DNA from: Gordionus sp. m RMFG-2023 | Lineage: Eukaryota > Nematomorpha > Gordioida > Chordodea > Parachordodidae | Length of the DNA: 64,000 nucleotides | Reading direction: 5' to 3' | Assembly: GCF_954871325.1 (NCBI RefSeq) | Contig: NC_088775.1 | Location: 79,151,561 to 79,215,560, forward strand | Shown: positions 25,641-39,000 of the stretch, one piece after another | Layout: every line of letters starts with the position of its first letter | How positions within the stretch are numbered: position 1 is the first letter of the stretch | Made by a program: the position numbers and the translations under genes | Notes under the pieces: model-generated | What the model was told of the DNA's origin: nothing | The model's input: the letters and a program-made list of their open reading frames with translations, nothing else | Database searches by the model: none

Positions 25641-28600
25641 ACAGTAACCTAAACTTTTAACTATAAAAAAAGAAATACCATATACATTTCAGATAAATGC
25701 AATTTTCAATTTTTTTTGTAATTATTTATTATTACCAAAAATTTATGGGTGGAAAAAAAACTTAAAAATATATTATAAATTATTAATCAATAACTCGTAT
25801 AAGGTTCGGTTTACTTTACAATATAATTTTATATTTATAATGAATTAAATTTGCAATTTTTATTATTTTTCTCTAATAAATATAAAAATATATAATATAA
25901 TTGGCAAGTCATTTTTATTAAAAAAAAAAAATAATTATACAATTAAAATTTTTTTTGATTTCATATTATAGTATATTAATAACGAATTGATCATTTATAT
26001 AATTATATATAAATTATATATTAAATATAATAATTTTTTTAAAAAATGAGATGGGATCATATGATTTTTATGATTCAAAAAAAAACTATAAATTTAAAAA
26101 TCTATTACCCCAATGATAACATTAGCTTAGTACGAGTTTCATTCAGATAGTATTTATCCTGTGTTCTATCTACTCACCTCTAGTTCATTTTACGAAGGCT
26201 CGAAAAAGGATAATTTTGATTTTCGATAAATATGAGATTATTAATTAAATAATGAATAGTATTATACTATACCAATTACTTATATAATATAGGGTCTATA
26301 AAAATTCGGTTGCTAAAGTAGAAAATTTAAAAGCTATGTGTATTGAGAATCGGACAATCGTTATAATAAATTATTTATGTGCAATTTTTTTTTACATCTT
26401 GTTATAATCATAAATTATTAAAATAAAATGGTTCAGAATAAATTAAAGCATTTCTAAAAAAAATACTTTTTTGGCAGGAATTGACCAATCTTGGACATTT
26501 TGTAGAGGTGGCCTTATTTTTTGAACTTTCATTGTGTACATTTGTTTTAAGGAAACAACGGTTCCGTATTAATTTATTTTTTTAAATTTGATTCTCATTT
26601 TGAAGTGTAAGATAAAAAGAATAAGATTGATGATTTTTAAATAACACGATTTTTTTTAAAAAAAAATCATTTATTTAAAATTTTAGTCTCATTAGCATAA
26701 TAGGCAAAATGATAGTTTAAATATAATTTTGTAAAAAAAATTTATAAATATCTAAAAATGAATTATGTCTATCAAATCCCATTTTGTCACACTGCCTCCA
26801 TTGACCATAATACGAACATTGATACATTTTTGGTATGAATTGTGTAAGATCGTATCAGATAAATACTCATGATCAGAACTAATGAAATATTCGATTAGAG
26901 CCAAATTTCCTAAAATATAAAATTAAATTAACATTCTTATAAAAGATCCATAAAAAAATCTGAATTCGTTGCGAGTTTTGAAAAGGCCAAAATTTATAAT
27001 TTATTCATTTTATAATGCTTATAAATATATTAAAACCCCCCCCCCCCCTCAAATAAAAATATTTAGGGTATCAATTCTGATGGATTTTTTTCAAAGTATC
27101 TATTGATTTAATTTAAAATACCTTAAACAAAATAGAAAAGATGAGCTTTACCCTAGGTAATGTTGAGCATGGGCCTCCAGAAAATAGAATAAAAAAATAT
27201 CCGCGATTAGAAATAGTTAGTATTAAACGAGTCAAATACTTGTATATTAGTATTTGTATTATTTGATATACAACATGTAAGAAAAAATTTAAACATTATA
27301 ATAAATAAAAATTACATACGTTAAATAATTTTGTAAAAAAAATGCAAAATTTCAGCTTTGGTTTTCCTATGTTTCTCCAGAAACATAAAATTTTTGATAT
27401 TCACATTTGAACCTATATAAATAATATTTATATTTGGTTTTTGGACATTTTAAACAAAAACCATCACAATAAAAAAATTAAAACTGCAAATGCCAGAAAA
27501 AAAGATGTTTAACTTATAGTGGCTTTAATTTTAAAAGAAATTATAATTTAATTACGAGTATTTGCATATGATTCATAAATTGACGGAGAGGGGAAACCGG
27601 GGTAAAACGATAAATATTTTGCATTTTTGCATTAAAAATTTAAAACAAAAGCAAAACAGAACAGATTATAAATCTATGTGTATCCCTCACCTATAAAAAA
27701 AATAAAGTGTAGCTATCAACCTATGAATCTTTAGGAACTATGATTAAAATTTAAAGTGTGTCATTTTTGCTATTTTCCTCAAACCCAGGGCAAACTGGAT
27801 AAGAACCAAGTTAAAGTTGTTAAAATAAAATTGAACACAATTTTATTGTTTTATTGGACGAAATATTAGTAATTTTGGCCTCTGATTATTACTTTTCATT
27901 ATAATAACTAATCAATGCAATTAAGGGAATTTATAGAAATTTATAGAAATTATCAAAATTAGCATATTTTGAGTGAGTTATTTTAGGCTCATCGTACATT
28001 TCAATTATTCTTCATCTTTGCGAAAATTTTTCTTTATAACATTCAAACTCTTTATTACTTTTCCTTTTGATCAAATATTTCTTTTTATATGATCTAGACG
28101 TTAATATTTTATAATTCTTTCTTACTACTTTAATTAGATTGAAAATTTAAACCATTTTAACCATATAGAATATTGCACAAAAATATTATTAAGAATTATT
28201 GCATGTATATAAGCTTACAAAGTTTGAATTCATGAAAAGAATATGATGAATTTTAAAAAAAACGGGGAAAAATATAATTAAGGAGCATATTATGAATATA
28301 TATTGTAAAATTCATCTCTAGAATTTAGTTAATTAGAATTTAGTTAATTTTTTAATGATTTCATCAGCGCTTGGTGTCAACTACCTATGCAAATTAAAAT
28401 GACCCATTCAATCGATTTTCAGAAGTGGTGCTTCTCAGTTATGTTTCTATACTTCTTAAAGAAGAAAATGTTCTTTCATTGGTAGAAGTACTAATAGATA
28501 ACATTGGCAAAATATATAATAATTTTAATATTATTAGTAAAATAGTCTAAATGTGTTTGAAATTATGCCAAGCATATCTAATAGCATTTTTTAATAAATT

Positions 28601-29694
28601 ATCACCTTAGTTGACCTTTTATACCATAGTTTGCATTCAGCTAGTAATGCAGCATTACATTTACCCTAATTTCCTTGAGTACCTATATAATGCTTTCAGC
28701 TTTTCTCATAGTCTCAAGCAAATCGATTTCATTTTAAAATATACATTAGAAACATGTGTAATTCAATAATATATTAATACATTCGAATGTAAAAAAAATT
28801 TGCCTATAGTATTATATCCAAATATCAGTCCTTCTTCAGAGTGCATAGAATAATTAACTATGAAATGCTATAAATATGTTCAACAGGTTAAGCTTCAAAA
28901 AACTTATTAAAGATATGTATATTGTTGAATAAATACTGTAAAGAGTGAACATAAGAAATGGTTATCATAAGCCCTTGAAGAGAAACCTTTTATATTATAT
29001 TATCCTCCAATTTTAAAAATATATTATAAGATGAATTAGTCGAAGCATGATAATAAACTTATTGGAAATAATGGAAGATATGATAAGCAAAATTTCCTTA
29101 CATGTTCTCATATGAAACAAAGTCAAGAATTTAAAAAAAAATATCCAGATATTAATTTTCAGAAATAATGATTTATTCTAATAAAATAATGAATTAATTT
29201 TTCAATTCTCTAAGCCTTAAACAATAATGAATACATATTACTAAGTCTTCATCAAATGCATTTAAAAGTGACCATGCATCGGAGTCAGCTGTTATCGCCC
29301 TTTTATGTTTTGCACGTTGATTTAATGACATTAATATGCATTTACATAATGAAATTAAAAATAATTATTTGAAAAACAAATAGCAAAATTACTCAGCAGC
29401 AGACTCTTGTGTATGAACACTTGTAATTAATAAATCGCTAATCTGAAGTATATATGCATCATTGGCCTAAATTATAAAACTATGTAATTTTTTAGACCTA
29501 AGGTGCCATTAATGTCATCATGAAAAATAAAATTGGCCTTACCATTCAATGTATTTAAGACCAAATTAATGATCAAACGAATTTAAACATGACCTACCTG
29601 GAGTCATGAAATTAAGTTCCAAAAATGTAATTGTTAAATAAAATAGATCATGTAACAAAAATTTTTAAAATTTTGATTTGAAAAAGAAGGGCTA

Positions 29695-30526
29695 GGGGAG
29701 ACCGGGGAGCATGCGAACCCTAAAAGGCAAACAATAAAATTATAACCAACTTGATAATATTAAATAAATAATATCTCATTTTATTCCACATATTCACTAT
29801 TATGGTAATTCAAAAAATTATTTTTTTAAAAAATATACTTTTTCAACAATATTAATTTTTCCACAAAAAAATATTTAGGAAAGGATGAGCTTTCCTAAGA
29901 GGCGCTTTTGAACTGCTAATATTGATTATTTTTTAAAATAATTATGATATATATATTATTGCAACTCTTTATTAATAAAAATAATCCATAATGAAAAATA
30001 ATCATAAAATTAGTGAAAAAAATGGATTAAAATTGTAAGAGAATCCATTAACCCAAAAGATCATTTACTAATATATTTTCTTTTACTTACTTGAATATTT
30101 GTATTGATGTAGACAATTTTAAATCTTGTTTCATTTATCTCGTTTATTAATGACTTAATTATATATTAGTTGTTTCTTCTTTCTAATATGATTTCTCACT
30201 AAACCTATGAAAAGTAGCCCCAGACCTTCAATATCTTTTAAATGTAATCTTATGGATCAAACATATTTTTTGTTCAAATAAATAATAATATATATGATAG
30301 TTATTGGCTAATTAAAACCTTTATTATTTTTTATTTTTGATAAATTGCAGCATTCAAAAAATTACTTTTGAGGGTATAAATCAAATATTGTGTTATAAAA
30401 ATTATATATGTGATCCGATATTTAAAAAAAATTATAGGCTGTCTGGTTAAAAAAAGTAACCATTAGAGTTGAATATTCTAGAGGAACACCTCAAGGTATG
30501 CAAGCTCATAAGATCCCGGTCTCCCC
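29695..30526. mobile_element. TA-flanked MITE with GGGGAGACCGGG terminal repeats
   Basis: The left end is TA|GGGGAGACCGGGGAGCATGC and the right end is GATCCCGGTCTCCCC|TA, giving about 12-14 nt of perfect inverted repeat next to a TA dinucleotide on each side, as with Tc1/mariner-like insertion. The 832-bp body is AT-rich with no ORF. Similar termini appear at 32334 (TA|GGGGAGACAGGGGTTAGG) and, degenerate, near 27588 (GGGGAAACCGGGG). Confidence 0.7.
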
Positions 30527-32333
30527 TATTAATGAAATGAAAATTGCTAAATTTGTAATTTATGATTAAAAATTTTAATAAAATTGGATAAATTTACAAT
30601 TTTTTGGCATAAACATGCTATATAAAATGTGACAACGTTTGCCCCATGTAGTCCTGCTTTTTAACAGTCTTTAAAAATATCGTGAAATAGCTTATAGAAT
30701 ATGGAAGGCCTACCTGTGATATCAGTCATAATTTTGTATAATTACTTTGGCATAATCATGATCTCCTGGTTGGAATCGAGGATGATTAGTTAGATTCGTT
30801 TATTTTATTCATTCATTTTGCACGCTGTACGACCAGTTTTTTAAGAATTTAGTTTTTGTAACCCAGGTAAGAATAATAATAGGGAGGGTATTAAAAAATC
30901 ATTTACTAGTTGCTTAAATTTTTATAAAAATTGAATTTAATATTGTATAAAATGTAAAGAAAAAATAACTTGACTTCTAAAATGGAATATTTAGAAATTA
31001 ATAAAATTTAAAGGAAGACGATAATATAATTTACAAAAATCTCAAAATTTCGAATCGACCAACCTCGATTAAATTTAAACAGGGATGAGTTTTTTTTTCT
31101 ATTTACGACAAAACGCTCTTATCCACAATGTTTGATTATAAAAAAAATCACGAAAAAAACGTCCATCTTAAAATTGACACAAATGAGGGGAAAAAAATAA
31201 TTATTGTAAAAATATATCACTTTTTTATAATTTGATTTGATAGAATATAATTGTCATCTTCATATGATATATTTTTTAAACACATTTTTATATAATATTA
31301 TTTTATTTTTAAAAAAATTTAATAAGCATTTTATGTTTTTGTGTTATTTTTAAAAAATATAAATTTAAAATTTTATTTTTTTAAAAAAGGTTATTTTTAT
31401 TTTGAGAAATTTTATATTTTAAATTAAAAATAAAAAAAATTTTTGACTTTCAAAAACAAATTTTTTTGAAAAAAAAATGAACAAAATAATAAATTTAATA
31501 TTTTTAAAGATGTTATATATACTTTTTCCGAAATTAAAATTACATTCGTGCATTATATTCCTCCTGCAAAATAAAAATAATATTTTTAAAATAATTCTTT
31601 ATACGAGGTTCTAACATTTCGTGTTGAATTAAAAATATTCTTAATATATTATTATACCTAATTTAATCTGAAAACCTGCCTTTATCAAGTCACTGAATAA
31701 TAGATTATATACACGATATTAGAAAAAAAATTATTGAATTATTTTTATATATTACGATAATTTTTTGAAAATAAAAAATAAAAAAATTAAATATTTAAGA
31801 CATGCAAACAAAATTAATATTTTATTAGAAAGTGACAAAAAAAATAACTATTTTAATAACCACGAAACCCGACCACGACATTGATTTCATAAATTATGAC
31901 AATAAAGATTCGTATCAACATTTCCGCTCACAGAAAATTATGATAATGATTAATCATTATTTATAATATTTTTAAAAAAAATTGACTAATTCTGTTTTCT
32001 CCAGAGCTGATAGACGTGAGAAAGGATATTCGATGCACGGAAATGTATATATATTTTTTTGGTTTATCCAAATTATATCACGAATATGAAAAGGAACACT
32101 ATAATAAAATGAGAAAAAAAGTTAGGAAAAAATTATATGAAATTTATATAACCTTTTTTAAATCTGAGTGGGAGTGGGGGGGGGGGGGGATGTGGTGTGT
32201 GGTTTATGATATATTTAAAAATCAGCAAAAATGATAAGATTTAATGATTAGAAAATTTAAATAAAATTAATAAGTGATCTTTTTTTAAAATATTAAAATT
32301 TTTACATATATAATGATGTAGTGTATATATATA

Positions 32334-32990
32334 GGGGAGACAGGGGTTAGGTAACCCCCGGGCTTGGCAAACCACTTAATATCATTTTAAAATTAAATAA
32401 ACTAGAAGGTTTAAATTTTATCCTAATGTAGCTTTTATTAGTAGATATCTATTGGCGAATTGAAATAATTATTAAATTATTTAAGAAATAAAATATTAAT
32501 GTAATATTCTAAAGATTTTTTTTACATGATTGAATTTTAATTTTTATTAAATTATATAATCATTTATAAATAAATTAAATTTTATAACAAAGTTTTAACC
32601 CTCTTTTATGATTGGGAAATTTTATAGCATTTATTTTATCTAGATAATATAATCATGATTAATCAATTTAAAGCTAGCGGGACTTGCTAATTATGGCAGC
32701 TAATAATGAAAAAAATTCCAAAATCTTGGAAAGAAAATTTCATGGCTTATATGATTGATATTCTTAAGATCCTTATTTTATGTACAAAATGTTTATTAAA
32801 TCAACCAAAATTAAGTTTCAAAATTTATATATAATTCGCTTCAATTTAAAAGTATTATAATATTTTGAACAATAAAATGATAAAATTATGGGCGTATCAT
32901 TATTAATAAAAAAAATGCTATTCAATACTATAGCATAAAAAAAACTAATGGTTGCCTTTGCAGTTGTTCGCCTAACCCTTCTATTGGGCT
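32334..32990. mobile_element. Probable second GGGGAGAC-type MITE
   Basis: It begins TA|GGGGAGACAGGGGTTAGG followed by GTAACCCCCGGGC. A candidate opposite end near 32960-32990 (TTCGCCTAACCCTTCTATTGGG) is the approximate reverse of the left end but is diverged. The body is AT-rich with no ORF, and the right boundary is uncertain. Confidence 0.45.
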
Positions 32991-34665
32991 TATTGTGCAA
33001 AATTTCACCTTGTGCAAAAAATAAAATTTGAAAAATATGATTATATTTTTATAAATATTTATAAAGCACCTTTGTAGAGTATAGTTATAGCTATCAATTC
33101 ATATATTGTTCTTTTTAGTTCTAAAATAGAATTTCTCTACTATATCCGAGTTTACAATACCTAGGTTATATAATAGGTATGACTTGAGACCGGAGTTAGT
33201 CCGATACTCTATACACTATTCCTAGAAAACCTAATTATGGTAGTTAAAACTCTTAATCTGACATTAAGAAATATGTACATTATGCACAAAATAAAATAAC
33301 GTACTAAGCTATAATTGTAAGTTACCATAAAAAACAAGATTGGTCATCTCATTTAAAATTATTTTTTTAGTGGATATAAACTAATAATATTTTTTAAAGT
33401 TTATTTATTGTAAATATTGACTGATAATGTAATATTTATTACCATTATAAGCACATGATAACAAAAAATTTTCCTTTACCCAAATATTTGATATGGGATT
33501 TTAAGACTTTTTTTTCACCTAATTTTTATATTTTAATTTAAACTTGGGAATTTTTTGTATAGAGATTTTAAAATGAGGAAGTTAAAGTTTTTCTTTATAT
33601 ATTTAGATACTACAAGTTTCATTTTTAAATGTCACAACGATAGTCGACTCTTTAATTTTTCATTTTAAATAAAAAAAATTTATTTAATGTAGGTGAATGT
33701 TATTGTGTCAAATCAAACATTAATTAATAATAAGTCAATCTGATTGTTTAAATGTTCAAAGATTTAACACCGTACACATCTATGAAAGTATAAATTGTTC
33801 ATAGTTGTTTATAATACACTTGCAAAAAATTTAAGCTAATGGAGTAAAATCATATCCAGCATCATCCTCTAAGAGATGTCTGTAGAGTTAGACCCAAAAA
33901 TTGCGTTAGAAATATGCCACTTTAATGTCGCATGCCTTTCTATTCAATGTTTTCTGCCAGGTTTACTTTATTTTGTCCGATGTTTTCTGCCCAATTTACT
34001 TTTTTAATCGGATACGAAGCTTTCTGCTTTCATATTTTTGTCCGATTATTCAATCCAATATTTCATACATTTTTGTTAGATAGTAGCTAATCTGGTAATA
34101 AAAGCTTTAAAGATTTGTAAAATTCTAAATTTTAATTTAGCAGAATCATAAATTTATCAATAAATTGTTTGGCCTATATGCTAACAAGTTAATATATAAA
34201 AGTTTAATCAATCTAAAAATTCTCTATATTTATAATGGTGGTTAATTTTTAAATCACTATCAATGCTGTTGGATTACACAATTATAATTATGTAGCGTTT
34301 TTTCAGGCAATGCGTTATTTTTTCAACTTTTAATCATTCTCGAGTGAGTTTTTTTTTAGTTTTTTTGATTTTACTGATGTTTGAAGCATGTTTATATTAG
34401 TCCCAGAAATTTTCTACAATTTTGCTTGTAACAATTTAGTAATTTAAAATTTAAAGATCTATCATAAAAACTAATATAAATTATATTAAATCCAAGATCG
34501 AGTATATTTATGGTGAAATAAGATTTTAAAATTAGAAAACTGCTTAAAAAATGATTTGAAGGAAAAAAAAATACACATTGATTGAAAAATACATATTGAC
34601 GCTAGCTAACATATATATTAACCTTTACAGTTAAGGAAACCATTTGTTAGCAATTGTAATACAAT

Positions 34666-34727
34666 CATTCTGCCAGATTGTATTACTAATACTATTCATT
34701 CTGCCAGATTGTATTACTAATACTATT
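34666..34727. repeat. Tandem duplication, 2 x 31 bp
   Basis: The unit CATTCTGCCAGATTGTATTA followed by CTAATACTATT is repeated twice without visible change, so it is a recent local duplication or short minisatellite seed. No associated gene. Confidence 0.85.
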
Positions 34728-36063
34728 TGGTGTATTTGTCAAGAAATTATATATAGTTGATAAGTGTAATTTTTGTGTAACAAAACCATCCCCATAATTG
34801 GCCATTATTACTTATGTGGACAGTTACTTGATATGTTTTTATCTTATAAATTTGTAATTTCCTGTAATATAAACTCTTTAAGATACTATTATTTATGAAT
34901 ATAGGAAATTCTATTCGGGAAGGGGGGGCGGGTGGTTAGACCTAAAATTATCGCTGAGATTGAAATGGGATCACTGCTGTATAAGTAGGGAACACCAAGG
35001 TACATTGGTTGGATCTAGGAGCAAGGATCCTAATTATCAGTCTCAAATTTTAATCCTCTGATAGATTTTTATTTGCCTTATGTCAACTCATTATAATTTT
35101 ATATTAATTTTATATCCTAAAATAACTTTATTTATTTTCTAACTTTTCTCACCTATAATTTTAATAATTATCTCAAGTATACCATTATCATTATATCAAA
35201 TCCAAGCTTAAACCTAATTCTCTCAGATGTGTGAGTTTTAGACAAAATTAGCCAGTATATTCAGACTGAGGCACGTAGAACCATTTATATAAATAAAAAT
35301 ATAACTTTTAACCCTTTAAAGTCCTCCGAGCTAATTTGACATCCTAAGAAAGCTTAATGATTTAATTTGACATTACAATATAATTATATAATAATTTCAA
35401 TTTTATTTTATTAATTCTCAGGCTAATAATATAAGCTTTTGCTTGTATATTTTATTACGTTTTAACTTTTCCTCATTTTTATGTTCCGATTTTGAACAAA
35501 TGATAAACATTCTATTTCTTTTAGTTTTTATGATATACCTTCTATTGCTAATGGATTACACATAGAATCTGACAAAATTTATAAGCTAGCATTTTTATAT
35601 TCTTAAGAATATAATTTTTGTACTTAGACGCCCATAGATGCTATATGGAATCATTATTTTTTTTATAAATATATTTAAATTAGAAATATAAAAAAATTTT
35701 TTTTACTCATTAATAGAAGTCGGACTAAATTATTAGGTCATAAAATTTTAGATTTTAATATTATTTCATTACTGAAGTATAATTTTTAAAAATGGGGTTC
35801 TAATACCCCGCAACTATATCCTCTATGTCTTACCGTGTAACTATGTCCTATCCTTATTTTTTTAGAAAATTGAAATATATTAAAAACCCTAATTTATATT
35901 ATAAAAAAATATTATAGTTTAAGATATTAAGTATTTTATAAAATCAGGATTAGAAAGTAATAATTACCCAATGATCATATATAATTGATTATTTTCAGCA
36001 TACAATATAATAAATTTCTATGTATTTTTGACCCCCCCCCCCTTCCTTAACTCGCAGAAATAA

Positions 36064-39000
36064 ATGAAATTTAATAAGGAACATCCTAGCAACTATATAC
36101 CTCCTATATATTCGCTTTCTACAATAGCAAAATCAAATAGCACAAATCCAAGTAAACGCCACCGGGAAAGATTAAACACCGAATTGGATCGACTGTCAAT
36201 TATTCTACCCTTCGATACAACCATCATATCCAAATTAGATAAATTGTCAATTTTACGATTAGCTGTTAGTTACATCAGGATCAAGGCATATTTTCATGGT
36301 GTTTTATTATTTCTATTCGATAATATTTACTTTGATTTACTATTTTTTAATTCTTCTTCTTCTGAATACAGATATAATATAATAAACCTTATACAGCATT
36401 TTATCGGTAAAATAAAATCTACCAGCCGGTAGTAGAATTTTAAAAATGTTTGTATGAAGTAAAGAAAAATGTAGTGTAACCAATGCTTTTATCAAGAACA
36501 TATTTTAAAATAGCAATAACTATATTTACATGAAAAAAAACGTAGTAGATATTTATAAAGGGATTATAATAAAGCCGTGTATAAGAAAATAATGTATATT
36601 TATACTACTTACTAGGTTAGCGATTCGTTAATTAAAAGTGTCCATATATAAGAACTAGCTGAATCGCTATTTTGTGATTTGCACTGTTACTAATTTTATT
36701 TATTCATTATCTTAGGCTGAACGGAATCCGAATTTTAGCATTTCGATTTTTAAGCAGTGGAAAAAGATTCGGACAGATTTGTCGACCTATAAAAACTTTT
36801 GGACCGGATTTATCAAAATAAATTTTGATGCAAGGCTCTAGATTTATATTTTATAGATTCATTTTTTAATTTGATAAATTAATTTCAGGTATTTATTTTC
36901 TGGTATTATGATACATTCCGCAAATTAATATAATGTAATTCTCCTTCATTGTTATTAACGTCGCCGACTGTTATGCAAAATTTAAAGATACCCTTTTAAA
37001 TTTTAATAGTTATACAATAGCAAAATAATAAGTCCCAATCAATAACATATGATATTTACCTAGACTGAAAATAATTCATTAAAATATAAATCAGCTGGTG
37101 ACATGCCATTTTAATTTTGTTTCCAATATAATTTAATTTAGTTTATTATAAAATAAAACTATTTTTTCTATAAAAAAAGGATTAAGTTTTCTTAAATAAA
37201 AGTAAATTATTTATTACGAGATTTCAAAATGACGTGTCTACCAGTAGATTTGTATTGATACTCATTTAAATGAGTAAATTTGCCAGGCTTGGTATTATGA
37301 CATTGGTCCCAATATAAATACATTGTATCTTAAAGACTGGGGCAAAAGAGCTTTTATTATAGGATTTATTAGGTCATTAATAAGTTCCACTATGCACAAT
37401 TATTTTAGGTAATAATAGAGAGTAAAAATATAATATATTATGAAAATAAGACCTCCTCCTTTCTAAAATATGTACTAGTTAGCATTGCTTAATAATTAGT
37501 AAGGTTCTTATATAAGTATGATTTAGTAGATTCATGGCTATAATTTCATTTGGCGCAAAATTTTTAATCATTCATTGTCGCTCCTTTTTTTTTAATTTTG
37601 AAAGATCTGATTTTGCCAGCTATATTGCCATAGATTTTTGCATATTAATTAATAAGATGAATTCCTGAAATTCCTAGGTCCAGGCCTGGATAAAAAGATT
37701 TTCGGGTCGGATAACTTGGGAAATAATATTTTTCGGACGGGTCAAATTCTAATAAAAAAAATTATATGAGACCGGTGCAAAATTTCTTTTTTATGCCTTA
37801 GAATAGAATTAGGCAAATGTATATCTTCCTTTCTTCATAAAATAAATTATCATGCGCCGGGCTGGAAAACTTCTACATAAATATTTAAGGGGCCGGGCCT
37901 GGCTAATATTGCCTTCTAAAAATCTTCACGAGCCAATTGGGGTCGGCGCCTTCCTCTGGACATACTGTACATATATTGAAAAATTCTTGCATCATCAGGC
38001 CCGTTCAATATTTTTAAAGCGTGCGCTATGAATGGCTTATTAAAAATTAGACCCGGGTTTGTGGATACATATACATGAAATCACTTAAACTTTAGGAACA
38101 TATTTTATACTAGTTAGTTATATGATTTTAATTGTTAAAAAGTAGAGATAATTATCAACTAAGTTCCAATAACCTATTACAACTTCGATTGACTAAAAAC
38201 TCCATCTTCCATCATTTTCTAGGTGTCCAGATAAATCAAGCGCTCAAACACAATAATACTAAACTATACAATAACTACGAACTTTACAGCGGTTATAAGG
38301 AAAATATGGGATTGTTTTTAAATAATACTATGGAGACCGAAAAAGATTTATTAAATCAAGTAATATAAAGATTTTTTGTTTTTTGGCATAGTAATAGCAA
38401 TTATTATGATTTTATATACACCCTGCCCTAATAAATATTTTTTTTTTGATTAAGTTTGATCAAATAAAACTTAACCAATTTTTGAAAAATGTAGCATGAC
38501 TGAATAATATTTTATAAATGTCCATATTATATATGTGAAATGCGAATTCCCAATTTTAAGTCATTTTTATTATTTTTTATATATAATAATTAAGCGTGAT
38601 AAAGAAGAAAAAAAAGGCATATTTTGTCTATTTTAGTAAAACGTTTTATTTTTGAGCAAGACAAATCAAAAAAAAGTTAAACTATTTTACAGATACCTGC
38701 AGGCCCAGGTACACGGGCCGAGCCGTATTTTAATTTTTTAAATATACCCGGGCAGGGCCTAAAAAAAATTTTTTAATATCCGGGCCGGGTTGTATATTTT
38801 AAAATCGAATATTTTAAATCGCCCATTATTAGCTATAAAAATAAATGAAATATATTTTTTAAAAATCCAGGCCGAGCCGATAAATGTTTTTCAAAAAAAA
38901 TACAGGCTGGGCCGAAAAATATTTTTTTTTAATCAAGTGCAAGTGGTACATCTGCATGCCCTTGCTATTTTAAATTGTTTTTATGCTAATTAATTTTCTC

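Larger units (their letters stand above)
16261..36063. other. Long gene-poor AT-rich region
   Basis: About 20 kb with no recognisable exon on either strand. Scattered open frames here are leucine/isoleucine/phenylalanine/asparagine-rich translations of AT-rich DNA. The region holds MITEs (separate entries), G/C homopolymers, a degenerate CGACTCGAGT motif cluster at 17.0-17.2 kb and a short tandem duplication at 34.67 kb. A 5' exon of the AhR gene may lie in its right part but was not identified. Confidence 0.5.
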
